Positions 18,684 through 26,937 of a stretch of 64,000 nucleotides of DNA are shown piece by piece. The number at the start of each line of letters is the position of its first letter. Positions within the stretch are counted from its first letter, which is position 1. The position numbers and the translations under genes are program-made. The notes beneath the pieces were generated by a model. That model was not told where the DNA came from. It saw only the letters and a list, made by a program, of their open reading frames with translations, and searched no databases. Location: NCBI GenBank assembly GCA_018716975.1, contig DVJE01000017.1:1-64000 (forward strand). Reading direction: 5' to 3'. The stretch comes from Candidatus Gallacutalibacter stercoravium. GTDB taxonomy: Bacteria > Bacillota > Clostridia > Oscillospirales > Acutalibacteraceae.

Positions 18684-20777
18684 TTACTGATTTTGTTTCT
18701 TTTTGCTTTTTAACAGCACCGCCATGGCTGCCAGAGACAGCATAGACACGGCCAGCCACAGCACAACAGCATCGCCTTCACCGGTATTGGGCCCCCCGGC
18801 CGCTTTATCAACGTCGGCATTGGAGCTTGCGGCTTCCCGCACCGCACTGGAAGTATCTCCTGCTTGGCTATCCTGTTGGCTGTTGTCTTCACCGCTGCTG
18901 CCCGCATCCGTAACAGACGCCGGCTGCCACACAGCATATAGGCTTAGGTGATCTGTGGTAAACACCAGTTTTCCATCGGTTAACGCCGCCCCCATATCGG
19001 TTAGCGTGCCGTCTTCCCTTATGTGATACACCTTAGCTGCTGCGTTATAGCCTTGCGGCACAGGCAGAGAAATTGTAATCTTTCCGCCCGGTTGAATTTC
19101 TACATTATTTTCCAGCAGATAAATATCGAACAGTTGGAACGCACCGCCCTTATCGGCGAAGGCCGACTGAGCCACATCGTATTTGTCGCCGGAAGTAAGG
19201 TTGTTAACCTCCAGCTCCATTTTATCCGTTAGTACGCCTTCTTCAGCGGTAGCTATGGCCCCCGTGCCGTTCACATCGGTTATAGTAACGGTTTCAGGTT
19301 CAGGCTGGTTGGCATTTTCTTCTTCTGTGAGCTGAGCGTCGGTCTTTATAGCGTCCATCGCCGCTTTTGCTTTTTCAAGCGCGGCGTTTACTTCGGCTAC
19401 GTTGTTTGCCGCTTCCACAGCGGCCTTGCCTGCTGCAATCGCCTCGGCAAGCTCGGTTTGTTGCGCCGGGCGGTAATCCGCAGCGTTTTTATAAGCGTCC
19501 AATTCCTTTTGCGCGTTAATCTTTGCCAGAGCCCGAGCGTCGCCTTCTTCTTCCGCCGTCAACTGGGCGTCGGTTTTAATGGCGTCGATTTCTTTTTTTG
19601 CCGCAGCGAGCGCCGTACTTACAGCGTCCCAATTCTCTGCAGCGTCAATGGCAGCCTCGCCGTCAGCGATGGCCTGGGCAAGCACAACCTTCTGCGCGTC
19701 GCGGTAAGCGGCGGGGTCTTTATAGGTATTTAATTCATTTTTGGCGTCGGCCTTTGCGTCGCCTAAAATATCGTAAAGAGAAGGTTCGCCCTGCAAAAAC
19801 AGCTGGTAGGCTATTAATGCGCAAGCGGCTTGATCCGTCGCCATGCTGTTGCCGCCGTAACCCTGCACATGGCTAAAGTCTTTGGTATCCTCGTTGTAAA
19901 AGAGCAACTGGGCATCCACGGCGGAATTGCCGTTTTTCACAAAGCGGCTGTCTGTTCCCGGGTCAATTCCTAAGGCAGTGCAAGCGATAATCACCTGAGA
20001 GATGCTTTCGGAGTTGATGGAGCCCCAGGAGCCAAAACCACCGTCATCCCTTTGAATGGAAGAAAGCGCGTTGATTCCCCTGTCAATTGCTGCGGCTACC
20101 TTTTCGTCATCTCTGTAGGGAGCCAATGCTTGCAGAGCCATAGCGGTAATATCGGGATCCGCGGAGCTGCCAAACAGCGCCCATCCACCGCTGGTTGCCT
20201 GCTGCTTCTCCAGAATAAAGTCGATACACTGCTGGCGGGTGGTGGGATCGCTGGTTTGATAATTGTTGGTATCCATCGCGAGCAGCGCATAAATTGCGCC
20301 GTTGATCCCCTGATAAACGACCCAATCAAAATCGCTTAAAGGTTCTATCAGATTGTAATTGCCAACCTGTTCTGCTGATTTGCCGATAGCGGAAAGAGCC
20401 AAGATTAAGCGGGTATTCTCGGTGGACTGATTTGCGCTTAGTTTGCCGTTTTCATCGGCTGTTTCATTAACCGTTTTCACAACGCGATCGTAATAATCTA
20501 AAAAATACGTGTCGCCGGTATCATAATATCCACCTCGAGCCAGAGCCAACACGCTCCATTCGCCGCCGCTTATTCCAAAGCTTGGCGCCGACACTTTTTC
20601 TGCAATGGTGTTTAAGGTATTGTCCAAAACATCCTGGAGCTCTTGGCTAAGGCCGCCTGTCGCTCCGCTTTCTTGTTGCTCAGCGGCGGCAGCAAAGGCG
20701 TTTAACGTCAAAGAGCTTAGCAGCACAGTGGCCGCCAACAGCATGCTAAGTAATTTTTTTATTTTTGCAGGCTTCAT
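18684..20777 (-). CDS. alpha-toroid (prenyltransferase-repeat) wall protein, intrinsic-factor alpha-domain-like
   Basis: The 697-residue product starts with a signal peptide (residues 1-30, ending AFAAAAE). Residues about 45-320 contain helical-pair repeats of the squalene/prenyltransferase type: SGGEWSVLALARGG, TSGGWALFG, SIQRDDGGFGSWG. This alpha-toroid fold is shared with the N-terminal domain of intrinsic factor and transcobalamin. About 340-490 holds two FIVAR-like three-helix repeats, each ending IKTDAQLTxEE. A beta domain ending LYAVWQP follows. The tail has a sortase-like PNTGE, a hydrophobic helix and KSKKKQNQ. It is the first gene after the cobalamin riboswitch, with a leader of nearly 300 bases after the riboswitch terminator. 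Corrinoid capture at the surface is inferred. Confidence 0.88.
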   Translation of the reverse strand: MKPAKIKKLLSMLLAATVLLSSLTLNAFAAAAEQQESGATGGLSQELQDVLDNTLNTIAEKVSAPSFGISGGEWSVLALARGGYYDTGDTYFLDYYDRVVKTVNETADENGKLSANQSTENTRLILALSAIGKSAEQVGNYNLIEPLSDFDWVVYQGINGAIYALLAMDTNNYQTSDPTTRQQCIDFILEKQQATSGGWALFGSSADPDITAMALQALAPYRDDEKVAAAIDRGINALSSIQRDDGGFGSWGSINSESISQVIIACTALGIDPGTDSRFVKNGNSAVDAQLLFYNEDTKDFSHVQGYGGNSMATDQAACALIAYQLFLQGEPSLYDILGDAKADAKNELNTYKDPAAYRDAQKVVLAQAIADGEAAIDAAENWDAVSTALAAAKKEIDAIKTDAQLTAEEEGDARALAKINAQKELDAYKNAADYRPAQQTELAEAIAAGKAAVEAANNVAEVNAALEKAKAAMDAIKTDAQLTEEENANQPEPETVTITDVNGTGAIATAEEGVLTDKMELEVNNLTSGDKYDVAQSAFADKGGAFQLFDIYLLENNVEIQPGGKITISLPVPQGYNAAAKVYHIREDGTLTDMGAALTDGKLVFTTDHLSLYAVWQPASVTDAGSSGEDNSQQDSQAGDTSSAVREAASSNADVDKAAGGPNTGEGDAVVLWLAVSMLSLAAMAVLLKSKKKQNQ

Positions 20778-21046
20778 GGTTTAATCCTTTCCCTTCTGGT
20801 AAACACTGCCCGGAGAGCGTTTATTTTATTCTGCCAAATGTTTTAAAATTAGGCCTTTCTTTCCAGCCTTGGGCTAAACCCGGCATTACTGCCCATCGTT
20901 TTACATTTTTCTCTCGCTATCCGTTCCTCCTGTTTTCACACAGCTGTTTTTCAGCCGGTTATTTGTGTTCCCCTCACTTGTGAAAATTCGCGCCAATCCC
21001 ATGATAGCTTGCAGCACTTTATTTGCTTGCAACGCAACTTTTTAAA
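20778..21046 (-). other. long 5' untranslated leader downstream of the riboswitch
   Basis: About 270 bases separate the riboswitch terminator from the alpha-toroid start codon. Only the ribosome binding site (GGGAAAGGATT) was identified. No ORF or convincing second riboswitch was seen here. Confidence 0.45.
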
Positions 21047-21078
21047 CAAAAAACGCCCTGCCCACAGAAGGCAGAGCG
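21047..21078 (-). terminator. cobalamin riboswitch terminator
   Basis: On the minus strand CGCTCTGCC pairs with GGCAGGGCG (one G-U) and is followed by TTTTTTG. It directly follows the riboswitch and is the likely expression platform. Confidence 0.85.
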
Positions 21079-21240
21079 CTTTTACTCAACAAATCCGCAC
21101 GCCGCTCCGTCCGGGGAAGCAACTGTTTTCACTCCGTATCTGACTTACCGGCCGCGCCTGTAACGCGCCGTATCACAGTGACCCGCTCGCAGGGATTCTC
21201 ACCCTATTCCGGTTGCAACGGTTGGCCCGCTGCGTGTGAA
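21079..21240 (-). promoter_or_regulatory. cobalamin (AdoCbl) riboswitch
   Basis: The minus strand carries the class signatures in order: GCAACCGGAATAGGGTGAGAATCCC (in two parts GGAATAGGGTG and AGAATCCC), then GCGGGTCACTGTGAT (the CCCGCCACTGT-type B12 box segment), then AAGTCAGATAC near 21145. A -10-like TATAAT lies at about 21265 upstream. Binding of a corrinoid should favour the adjacent terminator and shut off the uptake operon. Confidence 0.92.
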
Positions 21241-21493
21241 GGTAATCTTAAATTTTCTGTATTATAACACTCTTTGCTCCAAAAGGATATATAAAAATTT
21301 GTGTTTTGATTGGTTAACGCCATAAAAAAATGCAGTAAAACTTGCGAAACGAAAATTTTCCGCCTCTTGCTTTACCTGCTTTTTCTCTCTGATTGATTGT
21401 GCTAAAATGATACAGGCAAAAGCGGCACTCTTTAACCGGCCCTTGGTTGTAAAGGAGCCTGTGCCGCAAAACAACGCAGAAAGGAAGTTGAAC

Positions 21494-22036
21494 ATGGACA
21501 ATCATCCGTGCTCTTTATGCGATTCCAACGGGCAATGCGCCGCACCCGGTAAGGCGGTTGCAACGCAACCGGTTAGCCAAGAAGATGCCAACCTTACCAT
21601 TCGCCCTTTTCAGCCGGACGATCAAGACGCCGTTGTGGGCTTTTTTGATCAGATGGGCGGAGAAACCCGGGCCTTTTTCAACCGCAACGATGCAAACCGC
21701 ACCACCGCTCTGCGGTATTTTTCAGACAAGCCGGAGGATATCCGCTATTTTATGGCCGAGCAAAACGGTTTGATGGTGGGCTATGTTTTTCTCTTTGAGA
21801 TGAACCGAAGCGTGCCTTGGCTGGGGATCGCCGTGCGAGAGGAATACAAAGGCCGCCATATCGGAAGAAAACTGCTGGCATATGCCGAGGCTTATGCCAA
21901 AGCGCAGGGCAAGGGTGGCATCTTGCTCACCACCCATGTCAGCAATATTCGCGGGCAATCGCTGTATGAGCGGTGCGGTTATGAACGCATGGGTATGCAT
22001 CAATCCGGCGAGGTGCTTTATTTGCGCCGGTGGTAG
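21494..22036 (+). CDS. GNAT family N-acetyltransferase
   Basis: This 180-residue protein has a GCN5-type acyltransferase domain from about residue 30. The acetyl-CoA segment reads GIAVREEYKGRHIGRKLLAYA, within which the R/Q-x-x-G-x-G/A loop appears as YKGRHIGRK. The end of the fold is SLYERCGYERMG. The start at 21494 (MDNHPC) has AGAAAGGAAG upstream. The first 20 residues contain CSLCDSNGQC, a short Cys-rich motif not usual for the family. Substrate unknown; it is monocistronic. Confidence 0.88.
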   Translation: MDNHPCSLCDSNGQCAAPGKAVATQPVSQEDANLTIRPFQPDDQDAVVGFFDQMGGETRAFFNRNDANRTTALRYFSDKPEDIRYFMAEQNGLMVGYVFLFEMNRSVPWLGIAVREEYKGRHIGRKLLAYAEAYAKAQGKGGILLTTHVSNIRGQSLYERCGYERMGMHQSGEVLYLRRW

Positions 22037-22111
22037 CCGAATAGATTCGTATCCATTACAGTTTATACGAATCAAATATTCTTTTCTCAAACACAATAGC
22101 CCTTCCCAAAG

Positions 22112-22187
22112 AAAAAGGCCGGATTCGAAAACGGAGCAACGGAGCAACGGAGCAACGGAGCAGCCGCTTTTTGATTCCGGCCTTTTT
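22112..22187 (+). terminator. terminator with repeat-filled loop
   Basis: Perfect 12-bp arms AAAAAGGCCGGA / TCCGGCCTTTTT (22112-22123, 22176-22187) flank a 52-base loop. The loop contains four exact copies of an 8-bp tandem repeat. It lies between the acetyltransferase and the convergent tocopherol-cyclase-like gene and has A and T runs on both sides, so it can work in both directions. Confidence 0.8.
22131..22162. repeat. 8-bp tandem repeat, four copies
   Basis: ACGGAGCA occurs four times head to tail inside the loop of the terminator hairpin. Copy number is a likely site of strain variation by slippage. Confidence 0.95.
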
Positions 22188-22208
22188 ACGTTTTGGCAAA
22201 AGGGGTGT

Positions 22209-23060
22209 TTAAACAGAATACTCATACTCAAAAGAAGCACAGGGGCTTTCAAATGAAAATAGGGTGCGTTTCCCTTGTTTTAGGCTATACTGCGCGCGGC
22301 AGCTTGGGCTTTCGTGGATAATTCGCGCCATTGCGCCGCTTTTCGGTGCGTAAAGCGGGTGAGATGTTGGCTTCGCCATCTGCGCGCGCAAGGTAAAATC
22401 CCCTTGGCGCACCACTACTTGGCCGCCGCCCAGCTGTTCCACCTTGGCCCCTAAGTAGGTGGCAAACCGGTACTCTTTACCCTGCCAATATACCGCGCCG
22501 ATAATCCCTGTAAAACGCAAAGGCCCCAAAGGGATATCGGCTACTGCCAGCATCAAGGAATGCGCGCCGAAGTTGCACTGCGTCCACAAATATTCCTTTG
22601 GAAAGGAGCGGCCCTTATCCCCCTCCATATATCCCCTACCGTGGTCGAATTGGTAACGCTCACCGTTTATCACGAGGCTGCCACGCACCATATGGCCCAT
22701 ACTGTAAACGCTGTGGCGGCACTCCATACCCGGCACCAAGCAAAATGGGCCCATAATGTCGTAACGAAGCGGGGTAAGGGGGCCGAAGGTTAAATAGCCA
22801 CAAGCGTCAAGATCTTTTTCATGCAGGTTTAGCCGGATATAACGCGCGCAAAACACGTTATCCCCCAGCGCAATGTGCAGCCGGTCTTTCTTTTTTGCAA
22901 AAGCATAGCCGGGCAACGGCACGTTCCACGCCCTGTCGTTGGTTACCACTTGCAGCGAACTGGTTTTTTGTCCTTTTGTTACATGAAGGGCAGGAATAAG
23001 CGCCACGGTTTTGTCCGCGTCCTGGCACTTAAAGTAGCAGCCAAAAAAGCCGTCACGCAT
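22209..23060 (-). CDS. tocopherol-cyclase-like protein
   Basis: The 283-residue product shows the signature of the tocopherol cyclase family: YQFDHGRGYMEGDKGRSFP followed by YLWTQCN, and a split beta-barrel-like pattern. Plant VTE1 closes the chromanol ring of tocopherols, but bacterial relatives in Firmicutes have no established reaction. Its ATG overlaps the stop of the FAD/Rieske oxidoreductase gene (ATGCGTGA), so the two are co-translated. That pairing hints at a shared lipid or quinone-like substrate, which is inference. No signal peptide is seen. Confidence 0.85.
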   Translation of the reverse strand: MRDGFFGCYFKCQDADKTVALIPALHVTKGQKTSSLQVVTNDRAWNVPLPGYAFAKKKDRLHIALGDNVFCARYIRLNLHEKDLDACGYLTFGPLTPLRYDIMGPFCLVPGMECRHSVYSMGHMVRGSLVINGERYQFDHGRGYMEGDKGRSFPKEYLWTQCNFGAHSLMLAVADIPLGPLRFTGIIGAVYWQGKEYRFATYLGAKVEQLGGGQVVVRQGDFTLRAQMAKPTSHPLYAPKSGAMARIIHESPSCRAQYSLKQGKRTLFSFESPCASFEYEYSV

Positions 23061-24492
23061 GATTTAGATCCTCCTGTGCCGGTCCGCTGATTAAACGGCC
23101 CCGATAGTCAAACCGCGAGCCGTGGCAGGGGCAATCCCAGCTTAGCTCGTCGGGGTTCCATTCCAATTGGCAACCCAGGTGGGGGCAACGGATATCTACC
23201 GCGTAGATTGCGCCGTTCTCATCCTTATATACGCCAACCTTATCCCCCTCTAGCAGCACAACTCCGCCGTGGCCCACCGGTAACTCTTGCGCCTTTTCTT
23301 GGGGAATTTGAAAAATGCGCTTTACCAAACCCTTAACCGCTTGGCCCCCCTCCCCGGCGATTTGAGGGACCCCTTGGGGCACAAGGCGATCCGGCGCGAA
23401 CACCCCGGCGCAGGGATGTTCTTTGCCGCAAATGGCGTCGCAAAGAATCATCGCCGCCACCATGGCGCTGGTCATTCCCCACTTTTGAAAGCCGGTGGCC
23501 ACATACCAGTTCGGTTGGCTGGCGGCGTAACGGCCGATATAGGGCGCATGATCGGCGGGAATACAGTCTTGTGCCGACCAGTGGGCCACCTCCCGCCCTT
23601 TAGGAAACCATTCGCGGGCCCTTTGGCGCAACGCTTCGTACCGGCCGCCCGGATTCTCGCCCGCCCGATGGCTTTCTCCACCCAGCAGCACCAAATTTTT
23701 ATACCGGCGCAAGGAATACGCCGGCCCCCACTGCCCGCCGGCCCCTATCCACATGCCTTCGGGGGCCGCTGCGTTTTCCAGCGCCAGCACATAAGAGCGC
23801 TCCTGATGCATACGGGCGAAATAAAGGCCGGGAAAGTTGACAAAGGGGAAATGACAGGCGAACACCACCTTTTTGGCTTCGACCTTGCCCCTGTTGGTTA
23901 CCAAAAAATGCCCCTCCACCGATTGAACAGAGGTGTTTTCATAAATGGTCAGCGGCCGGGATATTGCTTGCAGAAATTTCAACGGGTGAAACTGGGCCTG
24001 CTGTTCCATCTTGATAGCCCCAGCCGCCGGGATGGGAGCCGGAGCCCCTTCAACCACGCTGGCACACAAGCCCAACTGTTTTGCTGCGGCGGCTTCTTTC
24101 TGCAACTCTTCAAGAGAATCGGCGTAAAGATAGGCGCTGGTTTCTTCAAAATCACAATCTATGGCATTTGCATCGATTATCCGCCGGTATTCTGTCACAG
24201 CGTTTGCATTGGCCATGGCGTATTGTTCCGCCTTCTTTACGCCAAAATTTTTTATCAGCTGATGATAAATCAAACCGTGCTGCGCGGTAATCTTTGCTGT
24301 GGTATTGCGGGTTTGCCCACTGGCAATGCGGTTTGCCTCTAGCACAACGGCCTGTATGCCTGCCTGCTGTAGCCGGTGGGCTGTTAAAATCCCCGTCATC
24401 CCGGCGCCAATAATCGCCACGTCGGTCTGGATATCGCCGGGCATGGGATCTCTTTCTTCAATTTGGCAAGACTGCGACCAAATGGACTCCAT
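23053..24492 (-). CDS. FAD-dependent oxidoreductase with C-terminal Rieske domain
   Basis: The N-terminal FAD domain has VAIIGAGMTGILTAHRL (GxGxxG) near residue 25 and GVPQ/EANRIASGQTRNTTAK motifs of the DadA/DAO family. The C-terminal Rieske domain, about 390-475, has both cluster motifs CPHLGCQLEW and CPCHGSRFD. The start ATG at 24492 (MESIWSQ) is chosen because GGAGG lies five bases upstream; the frame is open further up. This DAO-plus-Rieske layout is common in Clostridia and Bacilli, often annotated as an FAD-dependent oxidoreductase of unknown substrate. It is coupled to the tocopherol-cyclase-like gene. Confidence 0.9.
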   Translation of the reverse strand: MESIWSQSCQIEERDPMPGDIQTDVAIIGAGMTGILTAHRLQQAGIQAVVLEANRIASGQTRNTTAKITAQHGLIYHQLIKNFGVKKAEQYAMANANAVTEYRRIIDANAIDCDFEETSAYLYADSLEELQKEAAAAKQLGLCASVVEGAPAPIPAAGAIKMEQQAQFHPLKFLQAISRPLTIYENTSVQSVEGHFLVTNRGKVEAKKVVFACHFPFVNFPGLYFARMHQERSYVLALENAAAPEGMWIGAGGQWGPAYSLRRYKNLVLLGGESHRAGENPGGRYEALRQRAREWFPKGREVAHWSAQDCIPADHAPYIGRYAASQPNWYVATGFQKWGMTSAMVAAMILCDAICGKEHPCAGVFAPDRLVPQGVPQIAGEGGQAVKGLVKRIFQIPQEKAQELPVGHGGVVLLEGDKVGVYKDENGAIYAVDIRCPHLGCQLEWNPDELSWDCPCHGSRFDYRGRLISGPAQEDLNHA

Positions 24493-24651
24493 AGCTGCCT
24501 CCGTACACATTATTTTGTCTTTCACCTCTCTTATGTTTTCCATTGCGTCTTATTCTATCCCAAAAACGGGGAGCAGCAATTCGTTGTTTATTTATTGGTG
24601 CAGCGCCGGAACACAGGCAAATGAAATGCCTAATTTCTAAGAGAATCCCCC

Positions 24652-24680
24652 TTGCATTTTTGTGATATATCAAGTATAGT
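24652..24680 (+). promoter_or_regulatory. promoter of the glycoside hydrolase genes
   Basis: TTGCAT (24652-24657), a 17-base spacer and TATAGT (24675-24680) form a sigma-A-like promoter ahead of the first hydrolase gene. Confidence 0.65.
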
Positions 24681-24724
24681 AAAAAAAATTTGAACTGGCT
24701 GGAAAGGAGTGTCTGCACAGCAAC

Positions 24725-26851
24725 ATGCATGTTTCAGAATTTGATTATGCATTTCAAGGGCAAATGGAGTCCTCCCTGCAATCGATCCCCATCGGCAACG
24801 GCGATATGGGGGCCAATGTTTGGATGCAAGACAACGCCTTGTATTTATTGCTGTCAAAGTCAGACAGTTTTAACGAGTGGTGCGAACTATTAAAGCTGGG
24901 GCTTATCAAAATCACGGCGGATTGCGGCGCTTTTCAAAATGTAAAATTCACGCTGTCTTTGTACCACGGCGTGCTGACCATTCAATCTGCACAGGCCGAT
25001 TTTGCCGTATGGATGGACGAAAACGGCTGCGTGGTAACCTGCGATTCCCGCACGCCCATTTGCTTGACGGCGCAGCTGGTGAATTACCGGGATGAACCGC
25101 TACAAATGCCCATAGAGACTGCCGGATTCTGCTCTGCGATGCCGGACGATCCCTCGCTATATCAAAGCGCCGATATCTGCGGGCAATACGGCGGGCACAC
25201 CGCTTATCAATTACACCGCAACGGCTGGTCTTGCTACCAGCCTTCCCTTGATTTACAGGGGCTTAGCGGTTTTGCCGGCAAGGATCCCTTGTTGCACCGC
25301 ATGTTTGGCTTTGCTGTGCGGGCCGAAGGCGGCACGGCTGTTGCCGGTAACGGTTCGGCAGCTGTGCGCACCGGCAAGGGCAGCCGCCACGTCTTGCGGG
25401 CGTGGAGCAAAACCATGCAGCCTGCCACACAAGAGCAGTTTTTAAACGACTTACTGGCTGCACAGCAAGATTTTAGCGGGCTGCAGCAGGAACGCTTATC
25501 TCACCAAAAGATGTGGAACGCCTTTTGGGAGAAAAGCTATCTCTACCTTTCTGGCAGCGAAGAAGCGCAAGCTGTTACCCGCGGCTACCTGTATCAGCGT
25601 TATATGAACCGTTGCGCAGGCAAGGGAGCTTACCCCATCAAATTTAACGGCTCTATCTTTACCGTGCACCCGGATCCCAGCGGCAAACAAAGCTATGATT
25701 ACCGCAAATGGGGCGGGCTTTATTGGATTCAAAACACCCGCCTGATCTATTGGAATATGCTATACAGCGGCGATTTTGACTTAATGATGCCCTTTTTTCA
25801 AACATACTTTAACATGCTCCCCATCGCGCGCTACCGCACCAAAGAATACTTTGGGCACGAGGGCGCCCTTATTCCCGAAACCACCACCTTCTTCGGCACC
25901 TATTCCAACGATAACTACGGCTACAACCGCAAAAACCGGCACAAAAGCTATGTGGACTGCGATTATATTGCCCGGCATTTTAACGGACAACTAGAAATCG
26001 CCTATATGATGCTGAAATATTACGCCTTTACCGGCAATGCCGGTTTTCTGCACAGTATGGCTGTGCCCTTTACCACCGAAGTTCTCACCTTTTTCGATCA
26101 GCATTTCAGAGGCATAAACGGCCAGTTTGTGTTAAAGAATGTTTCGGCGTTGGAAACCTGGCAGGACTGCGTAAACGACACGCCCAATATCTGCGGTTTA
26201 ATGGCCATTTGCGATTTTGTGATAAACGAAGAAGCCGCCGTGGGTCCGGATACGCCGCTTGCCGCGCTGTGCCGCCGGTTGCAAGGGGAGCTTCCTCCCA
26301 TTCCCCGGCAGACCATCTACGGCCACGAGGTTTTTGCGCCCTGTGAATTGGCTATTGACAAACAGCTGCGCAACTGCGAGGATCCTGAACTGTACGGCGT
26401 TTTTCCGTACGACCTGTTTGATTGCCGCCACAAAGATGACGAAGGGTTTGCCGTTGCCCAAAATACCCTTTTGCATAAGGTGCCCTATGAATACCAGGGC
26501 TGGCGACAAGACGGCATTTTCGCCGCCAAATTAGGGCTTGCCAAAGAGGCATTTGGCAAAATATCCCAAGCCTTTCAAAGCAAGTGCCCGCAGTGCGCTT
26601 TTGACGCTTACTGGGGGCCGAATTACGACTGGATACCCGACCAAGATCACGGAAGCGCCAACTCCATCGCGCTGATACAAGCGCTGGTGCAAAGCAGCCA
26701 AAACGAGGTTGCGGTTCTTCCTGCTTGGCAAAAAGAGCTTTCTGTTCGGTTCCGCTTGCCGGTTTACGGCGGGCGTTTTCTGGCGCTAGATTACGTTGCC
26801 GGCCAGCAGCCGCACATCGTTTATGAAACAGGCGATCCCACCCCGGTATAA
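24725..26851 (+). CDS. DUF5703 / six-hairpin glycoside hydrolase-like protein
   Basis: The 708-residue protein begins with a DUF5703-type region: IPIGNGDMGANVW and LLLSKSDSFNEW within residues 20-50. A long alpha-helical region from about 250 to 640 suits an (alpha/alpha)6-barrel hydrolase of the GH95-like group. No signal peptide is present, so it should act inside the cell on imported oligosaccharides. The ATG lies about 15 bases from AAGGAG, a longer spacing than normal. It is followed 86 bases later by a GH78-like gene in the same direction. The exact sugar linkage cannot be read from sequence. Confidence 0.8.
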   Translation: MHVSEFDYAFQGQMESSLQSIPIGNGDMGANVWMQDNALYLLLSKSDSFNEWCELLKLGLIKITADCGAFQNVKFTLSLYHGVLTIQSAQADFAVWMDENGCVVTCDSRTPICLTAQLVNYRDEPLQMPIETAGFCSAMPDDPSLYQSADICGQYGGHTAYQLHRNGWSCYQPSLDLQGLSGFAGKDPLLHRMFGFAVRAEGGTAVAGNGSAAVRTGKGSRHVLRAWSKTMQPATQEQFLNDLLAAQQDFSGLQQERLSHQKMWNAFWEKSYLYLSGSEEAQAVTRGYLYQRYMNRCAGKGAYPIKFNGSIFTVHPDPSGKQSYDYRKWGGLYWIQNTRLIYWNMLYSGDFDLMMPFFQTYFNMLPIARYRTKEYFGHEGALIPETTTFFGTYSNDNYGYNRKNRHKSYVDCDYIARHFNGQLEIAYMMLKYYAFTGNAGFLHSMAVPFTTEVLTFFDQHFRGINGQFVLKNVSALETWQDCVNDTPNICGLMAICDFVINEEAAVGPDTPLAALCRRLQGELPPIPRQTIYGHEVFAPCELAIDKQLRNCEDPELYGVFPYDLFDCRHKDDEGFAVAQNTLLHKVPYEYQGWRQDGIFAAKLGLAKEAFGKISQAFQSKCPQCAFDAYWGPNYDWIPDQDHGSANSIALIQALVQSSQNEVAVLPAWQKELSVRFRLPVYGGRFLALDYVAGQQPHIVYETGDPTPV

Positions 26852-26937
26852 AACCGTGGGGCAGTTTTCCTTTGTTCTCATTTATTGCTTGTTGACTACG
26901 CACATCATACATACAAAAAGGAAAGGTAGGCTGTGCA

